Positions 10,857-20,699 of a DNA stretch of 40,800 nucleotides are shown here, one piece after another. Origin of the DNA: Nemertoderma westbladi (lineage: Eukaryota; Xenacoelomorpha; Nemertodermatida; Nemertodermatidae); assembly GCA_032718475.1 (NCBI GenBank), contig JAUCBJ010004953.1, positions 1-40,800 on the forward strand. The letters are read 5' to 3'. Every line of letters begins with the position of its first letter. The first letter of the stretch is position 1. The notes under the pieces were generated by a model. It made no database searches and was not told the DNA's origin. It worked only from the letters and a program-made list of their open reading frames with translations. A program made the position numbers and the translations under genes.

Positions 10857-10890
10857 GACTTAGGACGTTTTACCACCCGCCCCACGATAT
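10857..10890 (-). repeat. Right terminal inverted repeat
   Basis: 34 bp, a perfect reverse complement of 8811-8844. Begins GACTTAGGACGTTTTACCA and ends CGCCCCACGATAT. Confidence 0.93.
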
Positions 10891-10969
10891 ATTCCATTGA
10901 ATTCAGAACAGCCATAAATCTCTAAAATGCATGAAATAAATTGTCAAAAGCAATTTTATCTATTGAAAG

Positions 10970-11240
10970 TATTTTCAAAATTTAGTGCTAGCACCAAAAT
11001 TAGCACACAGCACCGAAAAGTACAAGTTTAATACGCTTGGTGCAACTCGTATATATTTCATCGAAACCAGAACTCCAAAAATCCCCAATTGCGTAAAAAA
11101 CAAGTTCATTTCAAAATTTGGTGCTGGCACCAAAATTTGGCACCCGCCGAAAAAAACAAGTTTGAAATTTCTAAATCAATTTATATGAATTCCATCCAAT
11201 TGCTAACACCAAAAAACCGGTGTAAATAAGTGTCAAATAA
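10970..11240. repeat. Diverged direct repeats and small palindromes
   Basis: A phrase beginning CAAAATTTAGTGCTAGCACC at about 10977 is repeated in diverged form near 11113 (CAAAATTTGGTGCTGGCACC), each followed by a CACC...CCGAAAA stretch and ACAAGTTT. GGTGCTGGCACC and ACACCAAAAAACCGGTGT are local inverted repeats. No coding sequence is seen. Confidence 0.6.
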
Positions 11241-11414
11241 GTGTCAAACCGGTGTCAAAACAAGTGCCAAAAGTAGGTTTAAAAAATGGTGCAATAACTC
11301 GAAAACTACCCAATATTTTTGAAAACGGTTTTCACTACTAGGAAGACAATAGATTTTTTAGGAAAAGTCATAAAATTTCAGATTCCCAACTGCGTTTGTT
11401 TCAGAATTATAATA

Positions 11415-11576
11415 AAAAAACCACGGGGGGGGGAGGTCATATTGACCCCCCCCCCCCGGGTTTAATAGGGTTAATAATACGCATCATATCTTGATACTAC
11501 TACTACTACTACTAGTTTAATAGGGTTAATAATACGCATCATATCTTGATACTACTACTACTACTACTACTAGGAT
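11415..11576. repeat. Poly-G/poly-C hairpin and a duplicated (TAC)n block
   Basis: A G9 run and a C12 run flank AGGTCATATTGA (about 11425-11457) and can pair. Then GTTTAATAGGGTTAATAATA with CGCATCATATCTTGA and a (TAC)n run occurs at about 11459 and again at about 11514, a tandem duplication of about 55 bp with differing (TAC)n length. Confidence 0.75.
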
Positions 11577-11599
11577 CGGCATGCTGCATTGCAGCTGCA

Positions 11600-12701
11600 T
11601 TTTTAAGAATGCTGTGCCGGCTTGTCAACAAAATTGCACCGCCACACTGACATTTGCTAGATCATCCGCATCTTTAAGGCCAGTGTCCTTTAAGATGCGT
11701 CTCAAGAAAGTCATGGGCTGTCCACCATGCTTATTCACTCCATGAGGCTGCCAAAGTACAAGATTATGCACTGGCTGGTCCTCACGGCGAAAGCAATGTC
11801 CTGCAAAGCAGAGGCGATTTTGTTCTAGTGTCAAGCTTGGGGGAACCAATGAGACACCTCCAACGTTATATAGTGTCTGGTTGGAGATGTGTGCATTGTA
11901 CTTGACACAATGAACCTGGCGTAGCATTCTTGTGAATGTGCCATCCAGAGATTTGGTGTCCTCAGCAGTTAGAGCCCAGCATGGACTCCCGTAGAGGAGT
12001 ACTGGAACTACTGCTGCTCTAAATAATCGGACCTTAAGTTTCCGATTAATTCTAGGTGACTTCCAAATCCTGGAAAGCCTATTCAAGGCTGCCCATGCCT
12101 TTCCCTTACGTATTCGAAGGTCCTCGACTTCCGGATCCATGATCCCAGGTAACAGAAGTCGTCCACATGCTCAAGCATACCATCCTTTGAGCTTATGCTC
12201 ATCCGATCAGAGACTTGCTGAGGACTTTCAAAGTTAACTGTCAGAATTTTGGTCTTTCTGGAGTTAATAAAAAGACCAACACTAGAAGCAGCATGTTCTA
12301 ATGAGCTGAGGAGCCGTTGGGCTCCCTCTAATGATTCTGAGAGTACTCATAAGTCATCAGCAAAGTCTAGATCAGTTAGGTACTTGGCAGGATTTCCTCG
12401 ACTTCTGGAGCCAGTAGGTGGAGTTATCATCACCCCATCATCATTATGATGATCTAAGGACATGCGTAGAACATAGTCAACCACAATAATGAACAAGAAT
12501 GGTGCAAGTGTGTCTCCTTGGAGGATGCCCCATAACACTTCAAATGGTTCTGTGTCACCGTCAACAGTAGACACAAATGTTGTCGAACCATCGTATACTG
12601 ATCTGATTGCTGCAATAATTTCATCAGGAATCCCATATAATGAAAGTATGCTGAACATACGTGACCGAGAGACTGAATCAAAGGCCTTGAAGAAGTCAAC
12701 A
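11600..12701 (-). mobile_element. RTE-like LINE reverse transcriptase, 3' part (interrupted by an L2-like LINE)
   Basis: On the minus strand the frame from about 12700 reads DFFKAFDSVSRSRM, SVYDGSTTFV, GILQGDTLAPFLF and LDFADD. One TGA stop follows at about 12345, after which the frame continues as LSESLEGAQRLLSSLEHAA and FINSRKTKIL. The second block (12140-11625) has LLYGSPCWALT, RLCFAGHCFRREDQPVHNL and LKDTGLKDADDL. These are reverse transcriptase and C-terminal signatures of RTE/BovB-like non-LTR elements. The 5' continuation of the same ORF is at 14480-14690, so a second LINE has inserted into it. Confidence 0.85.
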
Positions 12702-12706
12702 AAGAT

Positions 12707-14479
12707 AATAATAATAATATATATTTATATATTTATATAGCGCCTTTCTGAACATATTTCAAGGCGCTTAAAAACTATTAGAAACCAACTAAAAAGGCTA
12801 CGTACAGAGAATTAATTAATAACTAAAAGGTCTGAACAATATTAAATAAAAATTAGCAATATTCCTCTTTGTACAGGTGAGTTTTGAGTCGCGATTTAAA
12901 CAGAGTCAGCGTCGTGGCATCTCTAACTTCTTGCGGGAGGGAGTTCCAGATTGTTGGTGCCGCAATTGAGAACGCCCGTCTCCCGTAATTATGCAAGTAA
13001 AACTGCGGTACAAATAGAAGTCCCTTATCAGCAGACCGTAATTGTCGTGGAGGTACATAGGGAGTTATTAAATGGGTCAAGTAGGCAGGAGCAGCACCAT
13101 GTAAACACTTGAATGTCAACAAAGCTATTTTAAATTTGATCCGTAAATTTACAGGTAACCAATGCAAACATTTAAGGACTGGAGTGATATGCTCTTGTTT
13201 CTTAACGCCCTCTAGCAGTCGCGCTGCGGAATTCTGTACATATTGTAATTTTTTGATTGACTTCGAGGGTAATCCATAATATAATGAGTTGTTGCTGTCG
13301 AGTTTGTTTGTGACAAAGGCATGAATTAAGATTTCAAGGTCATGTCTGCTGAGGTACCGTTTAATTTTAGCCAAACTTCGAAGATGAAGAAATGCATCTC
13401 GGACCGTTGTACTTATTTGATTGCTGTATGTCAGATTTGAATCCACGATGAAACCTATATTACGTGCCTTGTCGCTGCAGCTGATCAGGTCATCCCCTAT
13501 TTGTATGTTAGGGGGCGTTAGTTGTTTACCGAAACGGGACTGCAGAAGGATAATCTCCGTTTTATCTGAGTTCATTTTCAATAAATTATCTTCCATCCAC
13601 TTCTTTACATCGGCCACGCAACGTTCAGTCACCTCAACAGCGACGGACGAATTAATAGGTTTAAAACTAATGTATAGCTGTGTATCGTCCGCGTACAAAT
13701 GATACGAGAGGCCGTGGTTGCGAATAACATTTGAAAGCGAACGAGTGTATATCGAAAATAATATAGGCCCAAGTACCGATCCTTGTGGCAGCCCGTACAG
13801 CAAATCCAACCGGTTCGAATATTTTGCATTAATGCGAACCTGTTGTGACCTATTCGACAAGTACGATTTGAACCAGTCCAGGGCGATTCCCTCAACCCCG
13901 ATTTCTCGATCTAGAGTGTCCAACAGTTTAACGTGGTCGACCGTGTTGAAGGCAGCACTGAGGTCTAATAAGACGAGAAGTACTCCCGATCCCGAATCGA
14001 TTTTGCGTAATATGTCGTCGCTTACCTTAAGCAACGCGGTCTCCGTTCCGTGTAAGGGTCTGTACGCGCTCTGTAAAGGTTCATACAATATATTTATGTT
14101 CATATGAGTCATCAGCTGGTTTGCAATCACCCTTTCTGTTAACTTTGCTAAATATATCAGATTAGACACCGGCCTAAAGTTCCTAAGTATCTCAGGGTTT
14201 AATCGTGCTTTCTTTATGACTGGTGTTAACACAGCTTCCTTGAATAGAGTCGGCACAGTAGCAGTTGTAATTGATAAATTAATAATTAACATAATCACTG
14301 GTAGCAACAATTTTATTGAATGTTTTACTAATTGCGTGGGAATCGGATCCATGGTACTAGATTTAGATTTTGAGTTCTTTATTAGCTTTTCTGCCTCATC
14401 CATTGTTATTTTATTAAAGTGTTCCAATTTGGGAATATTGTTTCCTAAATAACAGCCAAGATAACAACCATAAGATCAT
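12707..14479 (-). mobile_element. L2-like LINE, 5'-truncated, nested in the RTE-like element
   Basis: A minus-strand frame of 524 residues (14427-12853) contains the reverse transcriptase (LLDLSAAFNTVDH around 154-165, GLPQGSVLGP 212-221, YADD 245-248) and an L2/CR1-type C-terminus (LHWLPVNLRIKFK, AAPAYLTHL, RAFSIAAPTIWNSLPQEVRD, FKSRLKTHLY). The endonuclease is missing, as expected from 5' truncation by target-primed reverse transcription. The 3' end (left) has a (ATT)n-type tail at 12707-12722. AAGAT occurs at both borders (12702-12706 and 14480-14484) as a 5-bp target duplication. The ORF has no stop, so the copy is recent. Confidence 0.9.
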
Positions 14480-14690
14480 AAGATAACAGCCAGATGCCTG
14501 TCTTTCTTTTTTGATAATTCTTCAATTATCCTTCTAAGTGCCAAAATGGGCTCCATGGTCCCACGACCTTTACGGAACCCATTCTGATTTCCACGGAGCA
14601 GTCCACGGAGCATATCTTGATAGTTTTTTATAAATAGAAGTTTCTTTTTTTGCCATATTATTCCGAAAAATACAAGTAGCAATGATCTGG
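14480..14690 (-). mobile_element. RTE-like LINE, 5' segment of the interrupted reverse transcriptase
   Basis: The minus strand reads LLRGNQNGFRKGRGTMEPI, then LRRIIEELSKKKDRHLAVI, the finger region of an RTE-like reverse transcriptase. Removing the L2-like insertion and one AAGAT copy rejoins HLAVI to FVDFFKAFDS in frame, showing that both pieces are one element. Upstream of 14690 the match is lost. Confidence 0.8.
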
Positions 14691-15430
14691 CATATTTGAA
14701 ATGTATTCCATTAGAATCAGCGCCCTAGAAAACCTGAAAATGTGAATTTATTGCATCGTATAAGTGAATTAAAAATTTTGTGTTCTAACTGAAAAGTGCT
14801 GGTTAATTGTTTTTTTCATTTTTTTCCTACACAGAGAGGACTAAACAGCCATTTAAGGTAATTATATCATTTTTAAATATTTTCCAATGTATTTTGCGCC
14901 CCAGAAAACCTGTATTGAAAAATAATTAGCCGAAAAATGTAACTTTCAAATTTTGTGGAAATTGTGCACTACTTGTAATTTTGGTGCTGCAAATTACCAC
15001 CCCAGTACATTTTTTCGAAATTTTTTTTTCGGTCGGATCCAGACTAGTGATACCTACGTACAAACAACAACTCAGACGTTTTCGTTAATATTTGTAGATT
15101 TTAGAGGGAAGGGTCAATATGACCCTAATTAATTGCTTTGATTTTAGGTGTAAGCATAAGTACTTTGTAAACATAGGCCTGTCTACCTGTCGCTGCTGCT
15201 ATGCTATATCAATGCCAGTACATAGTAGGCCAATACTTAGGCTGTTAGGCCACCAGCATTGCTTCTGTGGTTTGGAAGCAGTGGAATTGTGCACTGGAAG
15301 GCACCCAACCACCCACCGTGGTCTGGTGGTTCTTTAAATTAATCTAATCTAATCTAATTGTTAATTAATCATAATAATTAATTTATCTAATCTAAAGCCC
15401 AGCTTCCATGATTTAAAATAGAACCAGACC
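14691..15430. other. Unassigned intronic sequence
   Basis: AT-rich with no convincing gene. A CCAGAAAACCTG / CTAGAAAACCTG phrase occurs twice, about 180 bp apart (14725 and 14901). At about 15337-15395 there is a (TAATC)n microsatellite. Nothing else is recognised. Confidence 0.5.
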
Positions 15431-15431
15431 A

Positions 15432-16890
15432 AGATGTTCTCCGCTACATAGAGCGACTTGACCGCAGTAGTGGTCTCATTGGAGCCCACGCACTGTCTGA
15501 GGTACCATCCGATGCATCCACTCTCTTATCCAATTCTCAGAAAGTGCCCATCGAGAGTCCATATTATCCTCAACCAACAGCTGGGAACATTGCGCCGAGT
15601 CCATGCACCCATTGCTCAATCTAATTTTAATAGACTGCTAAGCCATATTATTTCATTAAACCCTGATGTTAGTGTGCCATTGCTACAAATTGAGGGCATT
15701 CTTTTTCCACGTATTTTTTGGGCAATGATAAATGGGTCTGTTTTGGGCGCTCTGCCATCCGTGCTCTTTTCAAACAGGGGTACAAACAGAAGGGGGGTGG
15801 CGACCCTAGAGGACCATTTAGGTATTAGGTTAAGGGATTGGAGTTTGCATACCTCTAGGCGTCTGCCTTATGTAGGGTTTATTTTTGATGTTCTACTTAA
15901 CCGGCAGCTAAACTCTAACTCAGCAGTTTTAGCTCTTACTAAAGGGCTTGAGTTTCTAACCAAGAGAACTGCTGAGTTTAAGTTGCAAGAAAATAAGATA
16001 AATTTTGACGAGGCAGATTCTCGTAGAAAATTAAAGGAACTCGCAGCCCTGACGAGGGAGGCGCCCTGGGATTATTTTGTTACATTCACTTGTAATGATT
16101 CAGAAACACCAGGCGTCGCCCCTCTTTATAATAGAATTAAAGAAGTGTTTGGCCACACCGAGTTTTTCCAAGAGAAACTCGAAAGTTACGGTGTGCGTCT
16201 CGCCCAGGCTTGGCATCGGACTGTGAGCCATGTTGCAGACTGGATCCAATACAGTCCGCAAGAGCCAATGGGCAAAATTAAAAGGATATGGTGGAGGTAT
16301 GAATTCCAAAGCCAAAGTGCTCTAGGTAACAAACCCCATGTTCATATGGGGCTATCCTTACATCCGGGTGAAACCACTCTAGATCATCAGAAACGTGTTT
16401 GCTGCCAATCCAAGAGTTTGTTCCACGAAGATTTTAATACAGATTACGCAATTAGGGATTTTAATGATTATGGGAAGTTTTTAAATAAATTTCAACTTTT
16501 TCAGACTCACGATTGACTTTTTCAGACCCCCCCCCCCCCCCCGGGGGGGGGGGGGGGGGGGCGTTGCCAAAATCGAACTGACAGTGATGGACAGTTTGAT
16601 TTTATAGAACACAAAAACTTATATACAGAAAAAACTTTCAATAAATTAGTAGATCTTGGATTGGCAGGATACATGAATGACGATGTGACAGACTCCTGGT
16701 TGAACCCGTTTATTGCTGGAATACACACTTACCCAGCATTGGGCTCTGAGTTTTTCACACAGACGGTACCGCTTTTGTTTGTTATTATGAGAGCTGCTTG
16801 CAATGTGCAAGTAGTTAATTCGCGATTCCAAAAATCGTATTTATTAAAATACGCTGCCGGGAAAGAAGAACATAAAAAACATATTGTTAA
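15432..16890 (+). pseudogene. Helitron-like Rep protein remnant (copy 1)
   Basis: The main frame (15458-16516, no good ATG) encodes 352 residues with IEGILFPRIFWAM (78-90), WDYFVTFTCND (204-214), GVAPLYNRIKEVF (219-231) and WWRYEFQ...NKPHVHMGLSLHP (278-303), where HVH is the HUH-nuclease metal motif. A neighbouring frame at 15432-15624 (YIERLDRSSG) looks like the N-terminal continuation, implying a frameshift near 15600. After the C/G homopolymer at 16527-16561 the coding sense resumes in another frame (FNKLVDLGLAGYMNDD, WLNPFIAGIHTYPALG) to about 16890. No helicase domain follows. From memory these phrases match animal Helitron-like Rep proteins that initiate rolling-circle transposition. 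Broken. Confidence 0.75.
16527..16561. repeat. C16-G19 homopolymer palindrome
   Basis: Sixteen C followed immediately by nineteen G inside the Helitron-like frame. It is preceded by a doubled CTTTTTCAGA phrase. The coding frame is lost across it. Confidence 0.95.
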
Positions 16891-17530
16891 GGAAACAAAG
16901 GAACCGGGGGTGTTATCTTGTATGTACTGGAAACAGTCACCTTCTTTATTGAGGGCCTTTACAAATTGTTTCATTAGACCAAATTTGATATGAAGTAGAG
17001 GTGGCAGTATCTTTGATGGATTGGGGATTAGTCGGGGGTTTATAACATTTTTATCTCCAGGGGTTAGAGTTCGCTGTTTCAAAATATTCTTTGTCCAATG
17101 GCTTGCCCTATCCCTACTATCCCACTCACACAAAAAACAGGGAAACTTTGTAAATCCTGATTTCTGTCCCAATAACATATTAGTAACCTTTAGGTCAACA
17201 CAAATATACCACTCATGATCAGCGTACTTGATTTTAGTAAAGACCTCCATACTTTCATAGGTCTCTTTTAAGTGAGTTGAATGAGCCAAAGGGATAGAAG
17301 CAAAGATATTTCCATTATGTAAGAGTACAGCTTTGAGGCGTATTTTTGATGAGTCTATGAATAAACACCATGCCAGTCATTAGGATCAAATGGCCCCAAA
17401 TTACCCTATAAGTCCACTGACATTGGTACAATAAACTAATGAGCCATCCTTAGTAAATAATGGAAGGTATTCCTTTTCACGAGTTTTATACCACGCAAAC
17501 GTAGTTTCTGGAGCTAGCTAGTTTAGTATG
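16890..17530 (-). pseudogene. Transposon-derived protein remnant (FLCEWDSR / PPLHIK family)
   Basis: The minus strand encodes HLKETYESMEVF, YICVDLKVTNMLLGQKSGFT, FPCFLCEWDSRDRASHW, TPGDKNV and PPLLHIKFGLMKQFVKAL, in a frame open from 17289. Upstream pieces (LFIDSSKIRLKAVLLHNGN at about 17350, TFAWYKTREKEYLPLF at about 17490) are in shifted frames. I recall this as a repetitive uncharacterised protein common in invertebrate genomes, probably transposon-borne. FLCxW with the preceding C suggests a zinc-binding site. It abuts the Helitron-like remnant in the opposite orientation and is broken by frameshifts and stops. Confidence 0.6.
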
Positions 17531-17577
17531 TCCTACAATTTCATTATTATCAAAAAAGTAAAGTAAAGTAAAAAAAA

Positions 17578-17838
17578 TCATCCTCCAAAATCATCGTCAC
17601 CAAAGTCAATAATATCACAAGTTCCCCCTCCAATATTGTATTTATCAAACAATTCCAGACCAATGTCTATATCGCATAGTCCATCATTATCAGACAATCC
17701 GTCACTGTCTTTATTATTATCAGACAATCCCTCACCGTCTTTATTATTATCAGCCAATCCCTCTTTCATGAAAAAATTGTAAAGTGGAGTTGATTCTAAT
17801 ATATTGATTTTAAACACTGGATCCCATCCGAATACCAA
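17578..17838 (-). CDS. Small acidic repeat ORF, unknown
   Basis: A minus-strand frame of 86 residues: MVFGWDPVFKINILESTPLY, then a tandem 30-bp (10-codon) repeat reading GLSDNNKDSD / GEGLADNNKD, then a G/D-rich end (IIDFGDDDFGG). I do not recognise it. It lies among transposon debris and may be a chance frame on a short tandem repeat or a scrap of a larger protein. Confidence 0.2.
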   Translation of the reverse strand: MVFGWDPVFKINILESTPLYNFFMKEGLADNNKDGEGLSDNNKDSDGLSDNDGLCDIDIGLELFDKYNIGGGTCDIIDFGDDDFGG

Positions 17839-17959
17839 ACAATATCAAATGTGATGATGGGGACAACTATTTGGATTTAATGATGTTATAACAGGCTTAA
17901 AAAAAAATGAAAAAACAGCCTTGGTTTCTATACGATGCATGATCATCATATGTGGATCA

Positions 17960-18105
17960 CGATTTTTGAATGATGCTGAAACGAGGTGGGCTGTTTGTGA
18001 GCAAGGGTTATTGGCTATTCTGTGGGCAGCTGAGAGATGCAAACTGTAATTACATGGTGCTGATCATTTTCATGTCAATACAGACCAAAAACTACTTCTA
18101 ACAAT
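17960..18105 (+). pseudogene. Ty3-like RNase H fragment
   Basis: The plus strand reads SRFLNDAETRWAVCEQGLLAI, then LWAAERCKL, a stop, and LHGADHFHVNTDQKLL. This matches the RNase H segment after the reverse transcriptase of Ty3/Gypsy elements (SRxLxxxExRWxxxExExLA...DHKxL type). It is truncated on both sides with one in-frame TAA, and joins the next fragment at about 18100. Confidence 0.7.
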
Positions 18106-18370
18106 ATGCAATAGTACCTTTATGTCTGGAGAATGTATTTGCTATGGCTATATTGGAAGCCTGGTAGAAGTCCAGCAGTATTTTTCCATTTTGGTTGATA
18201 TCTGTCAGATTGTATTGCCCAATAATGTTGTGACTTATATGCGGTGTCGTCTTCCTTGTTCCCATTTGTCCGTTTAAATCACCCAATATTAAGAAATTTC
18301 CTTTACTTCGTGCCTGTACAATTTGAATATGTAGATTATCCAACAAATTGGCTAAAATTGGCATAATATG
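18098..18370 (-). pseudogene. LINE endonuclease fragment (RTE-like)
   Basis: A minus-strand frame of 88 residues includes NFLILGDLNGQMGTRK and ILLDFYQASNIAIANTFSRH, the central part of an APE-type endonuclease (the GDLN metal/active-site segment) from an RTE-like LINE. Truncated on both sides. Confidence 0.7.
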
Positions 18371-18518
18371 TGCCTAAACTATTGGTGTGATTAGATTAAA
18401 TTAAATGATAAAGAAGGGATCTACAAGATCTTGTTGAGCTATTTGTTTCTGTAATTTCGTTGATAGCATATTTTCTACTGTATCACAATCCCCTCCAGTC
18501 ACCACCTGTAATAATACC
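18371..18518. other. Short gap without a recognisable gene
   Basis: AT-rich sequence between the LINE fragment and the next remnant. Nothing identified. Confidence 0.4.
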
Positions 18519-19549
18519 GTGGCTGCTGGATCTAAATCACCAGGAAGCAAGCTGCGAGAAATTTGTGCCACCCAGTTGAACAGATCGCGCTACGATTTAA
18601 ATGATTTGTTGGAATATGATCCAGACAAGGTGATTCGGGAAGGTGACGTGCGGGATTTTTTGTATGACCTGACTGGTGTGGACAATAAAGATTTGACGAC
18701 CTCTAAAACGAAAAGATCTAAAACTATTGCTGTCAAATTATATGAACTTATATTATCTTCTATACACTCCAAATATAATGGTAAACTAGCAACTTTGGAG
18801 AATGTAGTGTGTTACTCAGTTACATGACGGTAACTAGGATGCTGAAATATTCAGCAAATACTCAACAATCATTTGGGGATGGAGATATTTCAGTACTAAT
18901 TGACAACATGCAGTTTGTTGGTAAAACGTACCATGTATATAATCAAAAACATCTACTGCTACCTGTATCAAAGGTCACAAACGTCCTTTCGATTAATCAC
19001 CCACCAAAACATAAATACCAACAGATGAACATGAAACATTTAGAGCTTGGAGAAAAATTAGATAGCACACTAGACTCATTTTTGAACCAAAACAAAACAT
19101 TGTTTAGTTCGATTCATTCCCTGTTTGTCCTGTCGGAATTATCTGTCCTGAAGGGTCACCTCAAGTCATAATCAACGATATTCAATGACAAAACGTATGA
19201 AAGACTCATATCATTGTTGGAGGATCGAGGCACCATTGAAGCCACCCCTGGTCCACTGTTTACGGATGTACAGGTCCATTCACCCATTGAAGGCGATCTG
19301 AGCTCGTATGCTGCTGTGGAGTCTATAATGGAGAGGACAATGCAAAATAGTGGTGTATGTGACCCGAGCTGCAGTAGGGAGTGGGTGGCTATGGTAATGG
19401 ATGGGAGTCCTATGTCCCTTGCCTTAAACTTGCTTAGTGACCATCCTGAATGGGTGAATAAACTTTTATTAGTGCCAGGATATGCCCACATGGAGAAGAT
19501 CATGATGAAGGCTGCCATTGCCCGCCGTAAGTTCCTTAGATCAGGGTGA
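18519..19549 (+). pseudogene. Degenerate transposon-like ORF, unknown family
   Basis: Three plus-strand frames follow one another: 18519-18827 (KLREICATQLNRSRYDLNDL, LYDLTGVDNKDL), 18809-19171 (QQSFGDGDISVLIDNMQFVG, HPPKHKYQQMNM) and 19214-19549 (IEGDLSSYAAVESIMERTM, DGSPMSLALNLLSDHPEWV, VPGYAHMEKIMMKAA). They read as one coding region split by frameshifts. The overall look (DNMQF, DGSPMSL, PGYAHMEKIMMKA) recalls repetitive uncharacterised proteins in cnidarian and mollusc genomes that are probably transposon genes. I cannot name the family. Confidence 0.5.
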
Positions 19550-20650
19550 AGCGTGACGCCGTCCTGGGACGCCATAAAATTTAGGACCAAATATCTCAGA
19601 TTCAGACAGGAAAAACCCGGGTCAACCTGTATCTCTTATAGGTGCGAGCTGATGCTGTTTGTCAGTATGCGCAAGTAAATATACTAGGTGCAAATAGCAC
19701 ACTCTATAATTTGGTGATTTGCTGTACTGGTGGTACAGTACTGGTTAGCTCTGTAGGCCTTACAGTTTGACTCACCTGCCTGAGTCCAAAGTAATTGCAC
19801 AGGCAGCTTTCTGCTACTGGCACGGCACGCAGTACTTGAATAAACTTAATATAAACTCAATAAACTTAATAAACTCAATAAACTTGAATATTTGGTAATT
19901 GAGAACTCAGACAAACCCACGTGGAGTATAACACGCTCAAAACTGGAACCAGCTATATCTCATACCTAAGTTGGGATTATAAGGAGAGTAAGAGGAGCAA
20001 ATATACGGACGTATATGGAGAAGGAGCTACCCCTAACATCAACAGGTTTGAATCACAGCTGAAATGGAGAGGGTGCGTATATTGGGCGATTATCTCGCCT
20101 CCAGGGATAATCCTACAATATTATTTGGCTATAGAATCATCGGTCAACATGTTTCATTACCGATGGCGATATAGTGTCTAGGACTCTAAAGCGACACCCA
20201 TTAGGTCTCGGAGAGGGACATACAGTTTATGAGGAAGGGCGGATGCATACAGAAGTATTTCGCCGATTCCTTCAACCATTCTATAACACCGACGCCCTAT
20301 AATCTATAATCCCGCAGAGAGCTACTCACGCAGATACTGTGTTGATAAATAGAAAGTGGACGCTTACTATTGTAAATCCATCACCAATATACAATCAAAG
20401 GTGCAGGATGATTACCTACAGTAAGTACATGGGAGGAAATCCAAACAAAGTGCCAAAAACATTTGTATCCCCTAACAAAAGATTTCCGTGGTTCAGGCTA
20501 TCTTTGCTGTACTTTGTTGCTGACAAATGCACTTTGTAATAAAAAGTCAACTCATAGATGCCCAGAGAGGGGAATGTACAGCGGCTATGTGTAGTAGACA
20601 TTGGGATCAAATGTCATCATTGAATGTTCTTGTAACTCCCAGACCTCCAA
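19550..20650. other. Unassigned intronic sequence
   Basis: About 1.1 kb with only weak frames (for example 19921-20181, 86 codons). An AATAAACTTAATAAACTC-type short repeat lies at 19838-19885. A frame near 20100 (LFGYRIIGQHV) hints at more transposon debris but is too short to call. Confidence 0.4.
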
Positions 20651-20699
20651 CAGAAGCTACAGATCACTTGTTAGATAGTGAAAGTAATGTAAATCCGGA

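Larger units (their letters stand above)
8811..10890. mobile_element. TIR DNA element, 2.08 kb, perfect 34-bp inverted repeats
   Basis: Bases 8811-8844 and 10857-10890 are exact reverse complements (ATATCGTGGGGCGGGTGG... with ...CCACCCGCCCCACGATAT). The outer ATAT is self-complementary, so the real TIR may begin at CGTGGGGCGGG and the ATAT may be a 4-bp or TA-type target duplication. Subterminal copies of TAGGAC, often followed by GTTTTACCA, cluster near both ends (about 9022, 9053, 9091, 9126, 10673, 10703, 10731, plus an inverted copy near 10623), as expected for transposase-binding sites. Inside, on the minus strand, are remnants of a transposase-like protein. I cannot name the superfamily. 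The size and the missing N-terminal part suggest an internally deleted, non-autonomous copy. Confidence 0.85.

Noticed and set aside
12249-14452. Plus-strand frames over the nested LINEs
   Set aside because: Antisense shadows; the reverse transcriptase motifs are on the minus strand.
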